This document shows, in pieces, positions 1 through 11,249 of a DNA stretch of 64,000 nt. Each line of letters begins with the position of its first letter. Position 1 is the stretch's first letter. Below the pieces are notes generated by a model. That model was not told the origin of the DNA, made no database searches, and worked only from the letters and a program-made list of their open reading frames with translations. The position numbers were made by a program, and so were the translations under genes. The stretch comes from Argentina anserina. Lineage: Eukaryota > Streptophyta > Magnoliopsida > Rosales > Rosaceae. The stretch lies in contig NC_065875.1 in assembly GCF_933775445.1 (NCBI RefSeq), positions 25,295,555-25,359,554 on the forward strand, written 5' to 3'.

Positions 1-1147
1 CGTAGCTTTCTCTGGAGTGTGGACCGATTCTGAGCTCGATCCGTGGACATAAGCTAGAGGTTAGCTTTAGATCGATTATCTGATAATGATGTGAAGAATT
101 AATGGGAAGACTGACTTTGGTGATTTTGCCCGGATCATTATTCCTTGATTTTTATCGTAACATATATGTGGCATAGTCTCTCCCTCACACTTTACGAATC
201 ACTATCATGCTATGCAGCTAGCACAATTACGATCGGGGAGACCAAGCACCATTTGAATAGACTTGCTATAATGCATGCGTCTTCATATATGTTCAATTAG
301 TCTATTAGATCATGTGTTATTCTTTGTGTTTTTGGAAATTGTAGAAAGTAATTAAATGTAGGATTGACGTTTAAGGAAATTTGATCGAAACATTTTAACA
401 AAATTGATTTGAGTGGCCATTGTGGACAATTGAAGTAAAGTTACCCTTAAACTCGCGTGGCTACTCAGCTTACCACACTCGAAATATATGGGCGACACAA
501 GAATTCGAGCATCCAACAACCAAATAGCTGTGATGACCACACTCTCAAACATGACACAGTCATTACATTTAGGCCTTGATCCAACGCAAATTAGGTATTG
601 GTATTCATAAATGAAAAAAAATGCTTAAATGATGGGATCCTCAAAATGATTCGAGAGTCAATTTTTGATTTGGACAAACGAAAAAAGGGAAGATTAAGGT
701 AAGCTAGCAGATTTTGCAAATCTCAGTCTCATAATCATTGTTTTTCAGTAATATATAGAAATAATAGAAACATGCTCTAATGTGAAATTGAAAACGATGG
801 ATAGTGATATACATGCATGCGTAATGTAATATGTCCTCGCAGGCAATTTCGGAGTTTCGGAATCATCTAAGCCCAGCTGAAAAGGAGGCTAGCTTTAATG
901 GATTCTCTTCCGCATAGTGAACACCGATCATATTTCTCAATAATTTTAGGATTACAAGAAATCCACTAAAAATTAAATTTGATTTTTGAATGGGTATCTT
1001 GCCTTCTTCATCAGACAAATTAAACCAGGTCATATTTGGACAGAAAACCACTCTTCTGGTTTTCTGGACAAGACTCCGACCCTACAAAGAGAATGCCCCC
1101 TCAAGCATTCGCTAAATATCCTTAAATCCTTTTTATCAATTTTCAAC
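1..1147. other. Gene-free 5' flank of the LPR-like gene
   Basis: AT-rich sequence with only short, non-conserved open frames on either strand. I see no recognisable protein, RNA gene or complete transposon. The last few hundred bases are presumably the promoter of the multicopper oxidase gene. Confidence 0.5.
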
Positions 1148-1153
1148 TATAAA
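1148..1153 (+). promoter_or_regulatory. Candidate TATA box of the LPR-like gene
   Basis: TATAAA lies about 110 bp upstream of the chosen ATG, a normal distance for a plant gene with a leader of roughly 75-85 nt. A pyrimidine-rich (TC)n tract lies between it and the ATG, as in many plant 5' leaders. No transcript start was observed. Confidence 0.45.
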
Positions 1154-1222
1154 GACCATGAGTCTTCACCTGTTACTCATATCTCACTCTCTTTCTAGCT
1201 TTCTTTCTTTTTTCCTCTAGCC

Positions 1223-1244
1223 TTCTCTCTCTCTCTCTCTCTCT
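1223..1244. repeat. (CT)n microsatellite in the 5' leader
   Basis: About ten CT units directly upstream of the LPR-like ATG. Such tracts are common in plant 5' UTRs and are often length-polymorphic. Confidence 0.8.
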
Positions 1245-1258
1245 GCATGCAACCATAG

Positions 1259-4052
1259 ATGGTTAATATGCAGAAAATTCTGGTGTTTTCGGCTCTTCTG
1301 GTTTTAGGGGTGTTTATGGATTCTTCACGGGCAGAAGAGCAGCTTGTAAATCTGACCAGGTTGCAGATGTTCGTGGATGAGCTACCTGACATGCCCAGAA
1401 TCCAAGGCTTTGAGGTTGTCAATGGTGTTCCAAAACCCAGGTCATTCAAGGTTGGCATGTACAAGAAGAAATGGGTAAGCAAAACCAGAATCACTCTCCA
1501 TCTTTAATTTCTTTTTCTCACCTAAAATCCTAAATTATTATTATCGGTTTAATTCCTTTCGACTTTTCATATATACAAACATAAATCTTTTGGTTCTTCT
1601 ATGATTTTGGTTTTTCTACTTTGTTTGCCTTAGATAACATCTAGGAGACTTATAAAGCCAGACTGAGCTTCAGAGGCTATCAATCATGATATGCCTCTCT
1701 GCTAATTCATCCAACTAGCTAATTCAATCTAACCTTCATATACTACCAGAATGTAGTTCAAAATCACACTAACTCAATTGTTTTAACTTATTTTGATACT
1801 TTTCCATGATAGTTTTAAGTTTTAACCAATAAATTAAAACTAAATATAGGTCAGTGAGCTGTAACCCTGTTTATTATTTTTAAACAAGATGCTATACCTT
1901 TACTCTTACAACATCAGTCATTCAATAACGAAGAGAAGGAGAGATGGAGCCAAAGCCGTAGATTAGACACAACTATTGTAAAATCTCGTAGGAAAAAAAA
2001 GGTATAAAATGATATCCTATACATGAATGTTATAGAATGTAAAGAAAAATTCTATACCATTCGTACAGAGAAATCCATGAGTCGAGGTCGAGATGACCTG
2101 AATAATTAAGTTGCTGACCGTGTTCTTTCTCATGACCCATTTAATTCCATTAGGGAATTGACTGTGCATCGTTGGCATTGTTAATTACATGATTAAACCC
2201 CTTAATTCCCTTTTGCAGAAATTCCATAGAGACATACCAGAATCGACGGTGTACGCCTACGGTAAAAGCAAGCGCGCAGCAACTGTCCCTGGTCCAACAA
2301 TTGAGGCCCTCCATGGCATTTCCACATCCATTGAGTGGCAAAATAATATCCATTCGACCAATCACATCCTTCCTTGGGATCCCACCATTCCGACAGCTGC
2401 ACCTTCCACCAAGAAGGGCATTCCTACTGTGGTGCACCTACACGGCGCCATTGGTGAACCCGCGAGTGACGGAAATTCAAATGCCTGGTTCACCGCGGAC
2501 TTTAGAGAACGTGGCGAAACTTGGTCGAAGAAAACGTATCACTATTACAATCAGCAACACCCCGGCAATTTATGGTACCATGATCATGCGATGGGGTTGA
2601 CTAGAGTTAATCTCCTAGCTGGCTTAGTTGGAGCCTACATCATCCGTCATCCGGATGTCGAGGCTCCACTCGGACTTCCCCAAGGCAAATTTGATCGCAC
2701 ATTAGTGATTTTTGATCGTGCATTCAACAGCGATGGTTCCATATACATGAATTCCAAAGGAAACAACCCCTCCATACACCCACAATGGCAACCAGAGTAT
2801 TTTGGTGACGCTATCATTGTTAATGGAAAGGCATGGCCAAAATTGACTGTACGACGTCGTAAATACAGGTTCCGAATAATCAACGCCAGCAATGCAAGAT
2901 TCTTCAAATTCTTCTTCACCAACGGGCTGAGATTCATCCACGTAGGAGCCGACTCAGCTTACATTGAAAAACCAGTTGCCAGCAGAGAAATTTTACTGGG
3001 GCCATCTGAGATCACCGACGTGATAGTCGACTTTTCCGAGGCGAAGACAAACAATGCTATCCTAGCCAACGACGCAGCGTATCCTTACCCCGACGGCGAC
3101 CCCGTCAACGAAGCCAACAGCAAGGTCATGAAGTTTTCAATTCGTCGCAAGAAGGAGGTTGACACGTCACGTGTTCCGGCGAAGCTAATCCACTACCCTG
3201 CTCCTGATATATCCAGTGCTTTGCAGACACGATACATTGCCATGTACGAGTACGCTAGCGACATTGATGAGCCGACGCATCTGTACCTGAATGCTAAACC
3301 CTACGATGCTCCGGCGACTGAGACTCCGAAAGAGGGGACGACGGAGATTTGGAACGTGATCAATCTGACGGAGGACAACCACCCGCTGCACGTTCACCTT
3401 GGGTTGTTCGTTGTATTGGATCAGACCGACTTGGTGAACGTGGAGGAATTCAGAGATTGCATGACTAAGAAAAACGATGCTCTCAACTGCGGAATAAGCA
3501 AGTATGCACGCGGCAACAAGACGGAGGTGCCAGCTTATGAGAAAGGGTGGAAGAACGTCTTCAAGATGAGACCTGGTGCTGTGACAAAGATTCTTTTAAG
3601 ATTTGCTTACATACATTCGAATGCATCCTATGAATTCGACCCGACTGCTGAACCTGGTTATGTCTACCATTGCCATGTAAGTAAACACCGATAAATATGA
3701 TAGTTTCTTTTCGACGATTCTATAATGTTTAATTGGGGAGTATGGTAGAATTCGATACATCATGATCTTCATTTTTTGGGTTCACGGGTATATATACACA
3801 CACACACACACGAGAAGCTGGATAAAGCTTGTACAAGTTGTCTGGTAGCCTGGTGAGTGTCTGAGACACTGTCCAGATTTGACAAACACAAACTTGGATT
3901 GGTTTGTTTGTTTGATTCTCTAACTGATATGCTTCTTTTGATTCGTAGGTTGTAGCAATGATCAGTCGTTAAATTGTTGTTTTGAACTAATTGTGCAGAT
4001 CTTAGATCATGAAGACAATGCGATGATGAGGCCATTGAAGATAATCCGGTGA
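1259..4052 (+). CDS. LPR1: Multicopper oxidase, LPR1/LPR2-like ferroxidase
   Basis: Three exons (1259-1474, 2219-3676, 3999-4052) join in phase to 575 aa, close to Arabidopsis LPR1. Residues 1 to about 22 form a hydrophobic signal peptide, so the protein enters the secretory pathway. Copper-ligand motifs are seen in order: HLHG at 145-148, YHDHAMG around 192-198, NHPLHVH at 459-465, and HCHILDHEDNAM at 556-567, whose last Met is the expected type 1 axial ligand. Every copper-binding region is intact, so the enzyme is probably active. In Arabidopsis, LPR1/LPR2 ferroxidases in the ER and cell wall oxidise Fe(II) and, with the P5-type ATPase PDR2, set the root growth response to low phosphate. 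That role is inferred from family. Intron 2 holds a short (AC)n tract near 3798. The first ATG was chosen because it heads the signal peptide; a second in-frame ATG lies nine bases on. LPR1 versus LPR2 cannot be decided here. Confidence 0.93.
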
Positions 4053-5109
4053 TGGAGAATTCAGAATTGTACACAGTTGAATTATATATAGGTGATTAAT
4101 ACATCGGTCATATTCTGCACAGTATTTTGTTGTTTTGGATTATTTTCTTTTGCTTAGTTGTGACTAGTACGTTCTTCATTGTTATGCTGATTATTCAAAT
4201 GATCAGGAACTGGCGATCCAAGTTAATATTGGTGCTTTTGTCATTACAAAACGTATGCTTATTACTAGGTTGTCCAAATAGTTTGCAATAAAACTCAGTT
4301 CTCTAGCTGGCAAAGATGTGATCGTATAACTTGCATGTTTATTCGTTCGAAAAAGGTAACTAGCAGAAGCTAGCTAAACTTTTGAGCATGCAACATTTCA
4401 GTGACCATCCTATCTGTATGTGATTCATAGAGGCTAACTAGTCGTAAAGTAAGCATTATATGGTTTTCGAATGGAACAGCTCAAACGTTGCCAGTCAGGC
4501 ATCGACAAGAAAAGCTCACTAGTTCATTACTTTTAGTCTGTCATGTCGATACGGTCTTATATATTCATGAACCGGCCAGTTCCAGATGTTTTGAAGTTGT
4601 CTGGTCAAAAATTGATCTAGTAAGGTCTTCAAAACATTCCCCGGCAGCATCTGCTACATAGACATCAAACAAGAACAATGCCATCTCGTCTCCCTAAAGT
4701 GTCTTCCCCCTGTTTAATTTCCTTCATGTCCAAGGCAATATCAAACTGCAAATATTGAGTACATATATATCATCAAATGGTATAGAAACAAGCACCTAGC
4801 ATTTGAATATGTAACCCAAAGAACTAAGGATGTTGTACGATGTTATATGGTACATTAAGATATTATAATAAAGATTTTGGTGTCAATCAATATACATAAA
4901 ATTTGACCGCTATATACGAACAACATCATTTTATGAAATAGATGGATGTGTATTTAAGAAAAAGATTTTAAAAGTGCGTTTTTAATCTATAATGCACATA
5001 TTCAGCCAATTGCTTAACGTACATAACTACACATCGAGAGGGTCTCCAAAAAAGGTGCCATCATGTATAAGAAATTTCTCATTGCCGTTCATGTAAATGG
5101 AGGCCAATT
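4053..5109. other. Gene-free spacer
   Basis: AT-rich 3' flank of the LPR-like gene. No conserved reading frame, RNA gene or bounded repeat was recognised. Confidence 0.5.
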
Positions 5110-6120
5110 AACCTAGCTAACCAACCAGTTGACGGCTCAACGACGTGGAACTGGTTGAAGACAAGGGATAGATTGCACCGTTTCGGTATTGTTCCCAACA
5201 ATCTTTATCCCCTTTGTAATTTGGATGAAGAAAATGTGACTCATCTTTTATGTATATGTCCTCTTCCATTCAGTCTTGGAATTTAGCTTGTTGCACAACT
5301 TAATTAATGCGGATGATTTTTCTCAAAAGATGTATGATCTCTTTGCTAATGGTGCTTATGATGTTGGGAAGCTTGCAAAAGCTTTGACCTTGTGTTGACA
5401 AATTTGGCATAGAAGAAACAATCTTGTGTTCAGGAATGAGACTTTATCTCCCCAAACTGTTGTGGCTACTGCTGCTTACTACAACAATGCCTCCTTAGCT
5501 AACGCAACCCACCACAACACGGGTAGAATTTCTAGCATCTCTGAGTCGATCAAATGGAACCTCCCCTCCTGATGGCGTTGTCAAGCTAAATTTTGATGGC
5601 TTTGTCATCCAGCAAAGTTCCAATGCTGCTACAGGTTTTGTGCTTCGAGATAACAATGATGCCTATTATTGCAAGTGTAGGAGTATTGGTAAAGTGAATG
5701 TTCCCATTGTTAAAGCCACTACTCTTAGAGATGGTCTTGTTAAGGCCGGCGAGGTAAACATTCCTAAAATCCTCGTGGAATGAGACTCGAAGGTCATCAT
5801 CCATTGTGTTACCAATTATGGCACCCCACTTTGGTGGCTTAGTCCGATCCTTGAAAATATCAATCATCTTGCGAAGGAATTTGAAGACATCAAATTTACT
5901 CAAGTCTTCCGCGAAGCTAATTTTGTTGTCAATGTCTTAGCTTGTTAGGGCCAAAATCTGTCTACTCTTATTTGTTGGGATTCTTCGTATCCTAATAATG
6001 TTTGTTCTGCCATTAACTTTGACCTCTTTGGAAACATTATCATCAACTTTGACCTCTTTGGAACTGGATACTATAGGGAGTATTCCCGTAAGCTCTTGTT
6101 TTCGTAGCAAAAAAAAAAAC
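5110..6120 (+). pseudogene. Decayed LINE 3' end (zf-RVT and RNase H-like)
   Basis: Translation from about 5140 gives a WNWLKTRDRL...PLCNLDEENVTHLLCICP stretch, typical of the zinc-binding segment after plant LINE reverse transcriptases. From about 5572 a DGVVKLNFDGF motif begins an RNase H-like domain of the RVT_3 type and runs to a FREANFVVNVLA motif near 5940. The frame is broken: a stop falls inside the RNase H domain near 5781, another near 5945, and the link between the two domains needs frameshifts. An 11-base A tract at 6109-6119 is a plausible retroposition tail. A 19-base motif occurs twice at about 6016 and 6045. No upstream reverse transcriptase is present, so this is a 5'-truncated dead copy. 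Confidence 0.75.
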
Positions 6121-6280
6121 AATGTTTTCTTATAGTGGCAAATTGTAGTTTTAAATAACATCGGAGGGTTAAACCGTCTAATCAGATGGTTAAATTCTAG
6201 AGCATTAAGCAGTCGCAGCGGGAATGGGATAAACTGATAAACTAGCTTTCATTTCATCCGAGCTCCGTCGCCGGCCGGAG

Positions 6281-9200
6281 ATGACGGCCCTTCTCAGTCG
6301 CCCACTCCCTTCTTTCCCTACTTTCCAACACCGAAGCGTCTTCAAATCCACACCGTCCGTCAAAACAAGCGTCTCTTGCTTCAACTCCAAGCACTCCTTC
6401 AAGGTCAGTCTCATCTCTCTCTTCGTTTTTTACCAATTTGATGATGAAATTAGTGACGTTAGCATGAATTTCAAAGAGAGATTACACAAGCGTGATGATA
6501 GTCCCGACCGGAGTCGGAGCCGCCATTGGTGGATACGCCGGCGACGCCTTGCCGGTGGCGCGCGCTCTCTCGTCCGTCGTCGATTGCCTCATCACTCATC
6601 CCAATGTAAGTTTCCGTTATCAATTCCGTGAATTTAGCATTGTATTAAGTTTGCATTGAGTAGAATTAGTGATAAAAAATTTGGAGTTGAAAATTGGACA
6701 GGTGCTGAATGCAGCAATGCTCTATTGGCCAATGCCGAATGCTTTGTACGTCGAAGGCTACGCTCTCGACCGATTCGCCGAAGGCCTATGGGCTCTCAAG
6801 CCTGTTCACCAGAACAAGGTGTGATATTTTTGACTGTTACTGGTTATGAATTTGATCATGGCATATTGTGTAGGTTGGTAATGTGGAGTGAATTGTGGAT
6901 CAGGTAGGGCTGATTCTTGATTGCGGAATCGAAGAGGAGCTTCGTGTTCGTCATTTGCAAGTAGCTGATGCTGCCAGGGCTTCCCTTGGGTTGCCTGTGG
7001 TGGAGTATGTTGTAACTGACACTCCTTTGCAGGTATTGGTTTTGGCAGTTATTTTGAAATTCATCAGTTTATATCACAGTGTGTGTTGTCTAAGTTGCAA
7101 AGTTCTGGTGTTTACTTTGTTTCATTTTTCTTCTATGCCGCCAAGCCTGTGTTTTTATGTCAGTATATAATGTCTTGAGTGTTGATATAGTGTGGTTCTA
7201 CTTGGTTACGTGAATTGGAGTTCTGAACTTTCCTCCTTTATTGACTATGTGATATTGAAGGGAACAAATTCCACAGGTAGAGAAGTGGGTTGATCCAAAG
7301 AGTGGGCAATCAACAGGGAGGATCAAGCACCCTGAATCGTTATTGAGGGCTGTGCAGGCTTTGATCAAACGCTCACAAGTTAATGCCGTCGCAGTTGTTG
7401 GACGTTTCCCAGATGATGATTTTGAAGATACTGATGATTATCGACAAGGAATGGTATGCATGGATCAGTTAATTTCTACCTTGATTACCATCCAATGGCA
7501 CATGAATATCATTTTATAATGAACTTTTGTGAATAGTTGAATTCCCTTTTTTGCCATTTTGCTGGTCTATCAAATTGAAGTTTTTCTGTTTCCTTTTCCG
7601 GTACATGTGTGTTGCTAGAATATGCATGGATCAGTTAAAAAGTTGCCAAATTAGTTTGGGTTATACTTGGTGTTCTTTATAACATTGAATTTACAGAAGT
7701 CGCTAATGCTGCTAATTCTTGTCACAATGACCAGCAGCAGCTTAAAATTCTTACTTAAATTTGAGCAGTATATATATATGTATATATATAATCCTGATTA
7801 GTTCTAAACCTGCATGTGTCCACGATTTTGTGATGCAATAACCATAGGTTATAAACCTTTTATGTCAATACTTGAGCAATTTCTCTTTCTCCATGGAAAT
7901 CACATTTACATAGATTCATTTGTGTAGAACTTTTGTCTTCAAAATTGCTTTCTAGTGTTTACTTGTTGAAGTGATATTAAAGATTGCCAGTGGAAGTTTT
8001 GGGTTGTGTGGTTTCGTCAATGCATATAGCTGATTTTTATTAAATTGACATTTCATTCCTCCTTCCTATCCAGGGGATTGATCTATTGGCAGGAGTTGAG
8101 GCAGTTATAAGCCATCTTGTAGTGAAAGAATTCCAGATTCCTTGTGCACATGCTCCTGCTTTATTACCTGTACCTTTGTGCCCATATCTATGCCCAAAAT
8201 CAGCTGCTGAGGAGGTGAATACAATTTTACATAACTACAAATTTATTTGTATAAGAGAGTTAACACTTAATTCTGAGAAATCACTGCTTTAAGTTTAGAT
8301 GATATTATGAGATATCAGTAGCTATGAAAAATGAAGTGTGTATTCTGTGGCACAATGATATTGGGAAGAATGTATAGCCAACTAATAGACATCAAAGCCA
8401 AGTGGGTTTTCCATTATGATTCTCTCATTTTATGTGAAACAGTTGGGATACACCTTCTTGCCTTGTGTGCTTGCTGGCCTTAGTATTGCACCACAGTACT
8501 TGGTCAAAAACTCTGAGCCCGAGCATGGTTGCATAGTGGCAAGTGATGTTGATAGTGTCATCCTTCCTATAGATGCTTGTGGAGGACCTGGTGCTCTTGC
8601 TTTTGCCCAAACCAAAGCCAATAAGGTACAGGTATTGTGTTGTCTTAAGATATCCTCGCACTCCCTATTCACTGGTCGAGTATCAAAACAGCTTATTGCA
8701 GATGACATGGGATACTTATTGCTTTTTACTTATAAACATTTTCGTGCAGCCCCTCATAGTTGCTGTGGAGGAAAATGAAACAGTCCTCGATGACACACCT
8801 GATAAAGTTGGCATTGAAGCGGTATGTATCTAATATTTAAACATTACTTTCTCTGATTTATTTTCTCCCATTTTGGCTTTTTGGACTTGGGAGCTAACTT
8901 AAATGATGGGAAATGATTGCTTCGGCTCTTTCATTACATGTAAAATTAACTCATTCTGTTAAGTTACTAAATATCTCAAAGACCTATCCTTGAATATGTA
9001 CCCGTGTTTGTTGTAATTACTGGTCTCCTAATTAACTTACCCTACTGTTAAACCTATCTATGAATCAAGTGCTTTCGAATCCCACCCTATTTCAGCTTCT
9101 TTTGCACAATTGAGCGGAGGCCTATTTTCCATCTTCTTAATCCTTCTAGCTAGTGAACTATAGATGATCCGTGATTACTCATGAAATATCAGTTTCAAAA

Positions 9201-9820
9201 GCTTTCTGTTTTTTTTTTTAATATAGAGTTATGCAGAACATTTGTTCTAAAGTTGATGGTCTGAACTCTGAAGTGATGAGGCTGATTGGCTGAATATATA
9301 TTATTTTTCTGCAAGTTCAATTGAAGAAAAAGACAGCTGAATTTGAAAATTTGCGTTGTGCTTCATGTAACTTTAGTCTGTGGCTCTTATGTGTTTCATG
9401 CCAAAATGGTATTTTTGTGTGTATGAGTGTAGAGGTTGAGAGAGAATTATCGGAGCCCTAGTACAACATAAACAACTATTCTATACAGTAACAGTCAACA
9501 TAAGCACTAAGAAAATGACACTTAGGCACTTGGTTTCTGGTTAATTAGACACCGTATATTGTCTTATACGGTTGTGGCTAACATGCCTACTAGGGAGATG
9601 ACATAACTTCAATTCTTTGCACTCGTTATCTGATCAAGTTGAACGCTTTTTGCAGATCAAGGTCTCAAACTATTGGGAAGCCATTGGTGTTATTGCAGCT
9701 CACAAGGCTGGAGTCAATCCGCAGTCTCTACGAAGAGATAGAATTAGCAACCTCCAACACACTCGTCTTTTCCTGACTAATGGTTATGCCGTTCAAAGTG
9801 CCTCAACAAATGGCTATTGA
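6281..9820 (+). CDS. DUF3326 family protein, probably plastid-targeted
   Basis: Nine phase-0 exons (6281-6403, 6477-6605, 6702-6818, 6904-7032, 7277-7453, 8074-8214, 8443-8625, 8750-8821, 9656-9820) give 411 aa. Residues 1 to about 41 are rich in Ser/Thr with few acidic residues, like a chloroplast transit peptide. The conserved part starts with VMIVPTGVGAAIGGYAGDAL and continues through HPNVLNAAMLYWPMPNALYVEG. It matches what I recall of the cyanobacterial and plant DUF3326 family. The biochemical role is unknown to me and I do not assign one. Every intron has GT-AG ends and all exon lengths are multiples of three. Exon 2 was started at 6477 because only that acceptor keeps the conserved frame. 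An alternative exon 7 donor six bases downstream would add two residues. The LINE remnant lies upstream with no overlap. Confidence 0.88.
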
Positions 9821-10440
9821 TCGAAAAAGTTCAGGAAATAGTTTCTCAACTAACTTTCACCTAGCATTATTCATTTAAATGAGAAACATGTTACAAGAAT
9901 TCTGTCCTGGTTTGATCACCTGCAAGAAATTAATGAAAAGGAGGGATCATTCTGGTGCTTGTCTATTTGGTATAGAGATTCAAACTGCTGCCTTTAATCG
10001 ATTCATATAACTCATCAACTCATCTTGTAAAGTCGTTGATCATTTCCAGTAGGTGGATTGGATAAAACTTGGTGAGTTGTTCAATCCACTTAAGAGTTCA
10101 GACCTTTCGCCAATTGAATATTCTTTTAATTTCTTTGAACCGTTGGATGTGGATAGGCGCTACTAGAGTACCAGTATTAAATCGAATCATAGTTGTTGGA
10201 TGTTCTTTCTTCTGTTTTCTGATCTGATATCCTGATGGATACGTATAACTACATGTCAATGCTGGTCTTAAGTTTTTATTATTATTATTTTTTATGATTG
10301 TCTTATGTTTTGATTTACGAATTTGTTACTTTTTTGGGTCAGATGTATACATCTGCTGGAGTTCGTTATTGTTTGACTAGCAGAGATAGTAGGAAGCTAA
10401 CATACCTGTGATCCTGATATGAACTTGAAATGCAACCATA
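9821..10440. other. 3' flank of the DUF3326 gene
   Basis: Probably includes the 3' UTR of the preceding gene. AT-rich, with no further coding signal seen. Confidence 0.45.
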
Positions 10441-10456
10441 GATATATATATATATA

Positions 10457-10814
10457 CATGAATTCTCAGGTGCGGAGTTCCGCACGGTGCGAATTTGCCG
10501 TTTTCGGCGACGGCAGGCCGCAACGGCGGGGCGGACCACGACAGTCACACTCCCCACCTTCCGGCGGTCCTGTCTGTACCGGGCGGAGCTCCATCGGCGA
10601 CTCATGGTGCCCGGAATGGGTCAATCGCTGAAATCTGCCCACAAACTTAATTTTGCAGATTCCGGCTGTTGTGGGTTGCTGATGGAGCTCCGGTCAACAT
10701 AGACGAGATCGCCAGGAGGTGGGTAGTGTGGCTGTCGTGGTCTGCCTTGCCGTTGCGGCCTGCCGTCGTTGGAAACGGCAAATCCGCACCGTGCGGGCGT
10801 CTATACCCAAGAAC

Positions 10815-10818
<4 letters not shown>
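10457..10818. mobile_element. GC-rich foldback element inside TA repeats
   Basis: The left arm (from about 10460) and right arm (to about 10815) are inverted copies. The motif CGCACGGTGCG near 10493 recurs inverted near 10790, and the arms pair through CCGTTGCGGCCTGCCGTC-like and GGAGCTCCATC segments to a loop near 10620-10660. It is strikingly GC-rich against its surroundings and is bounded by (TA)n tracts at 10441-10456 and 10818-10845. It has no coding capacity. Best described as a MITE or foldback element; the superfamily is not determined. A TA target site is possible but masked by the microsatellite. Confidence 0.7.
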
Positions 10819-10845
<27 letters not shown>

Positions 10846-10854
10846 CCGTGCAGA

Positions 10855-11240
10855 CTTCTAGTGTGGGATCCCTTTTTGGGTTTAAAAAAGAGATAAGTCA
10901 CTTGATCAACTTCTCGATTATATTTTCACATCTCCACCATTCAACTTATATAGTTTAATGTATAAATACCTCTGTAAAATTTCAGCCAAAATGGAGGTGT
11001 TTAAGGCATTCAAAACTTGAATTTAAACTTATAAACATGAACGGTTCCGGTTTGACAGATTTAACGCGTCCATTGTTTTCACCAAGTTTGATACCTTAAT
11101 GATTATCATTTAGCTGAAAATTTATAGATGTGATTTACACATTAGACTCTAAAAGTTGAACGGTCAAGATGTGAAAATGTAATCGAAAAGTTGATGAATG
11201 AGTTATCCCTTTAAAATACCAAAAAAATGATCCCTTAGTG
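10855..11240. mobile_element. Long-TIR MITE adjacent to the foldback element
   Basis: The two halves are imperfect inverted repeats. A left segment with GGGATCCC, GAGATAAGTCAC, CAACTTCTCGATTA and TTTTCACATCT pairs with the complement of the right segment ending near 11240. Even the centre pairs (TTTCAGC near 10983 with GCTGAAA near 11114). Length is about 390 bp with no coding. TA repeats flank the right side, so target duplications cannot be read. Confidence 0.65.
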
Positions 11241-11249
11241 GAATGACTA

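Noticed and set aside
1195..1494. 99-codon open frame on the minus strand over the first LPR exon
   Set aside because: Shadow of the real signal-peptide exon. It begins in the CT microsatellite and has no conserved features.
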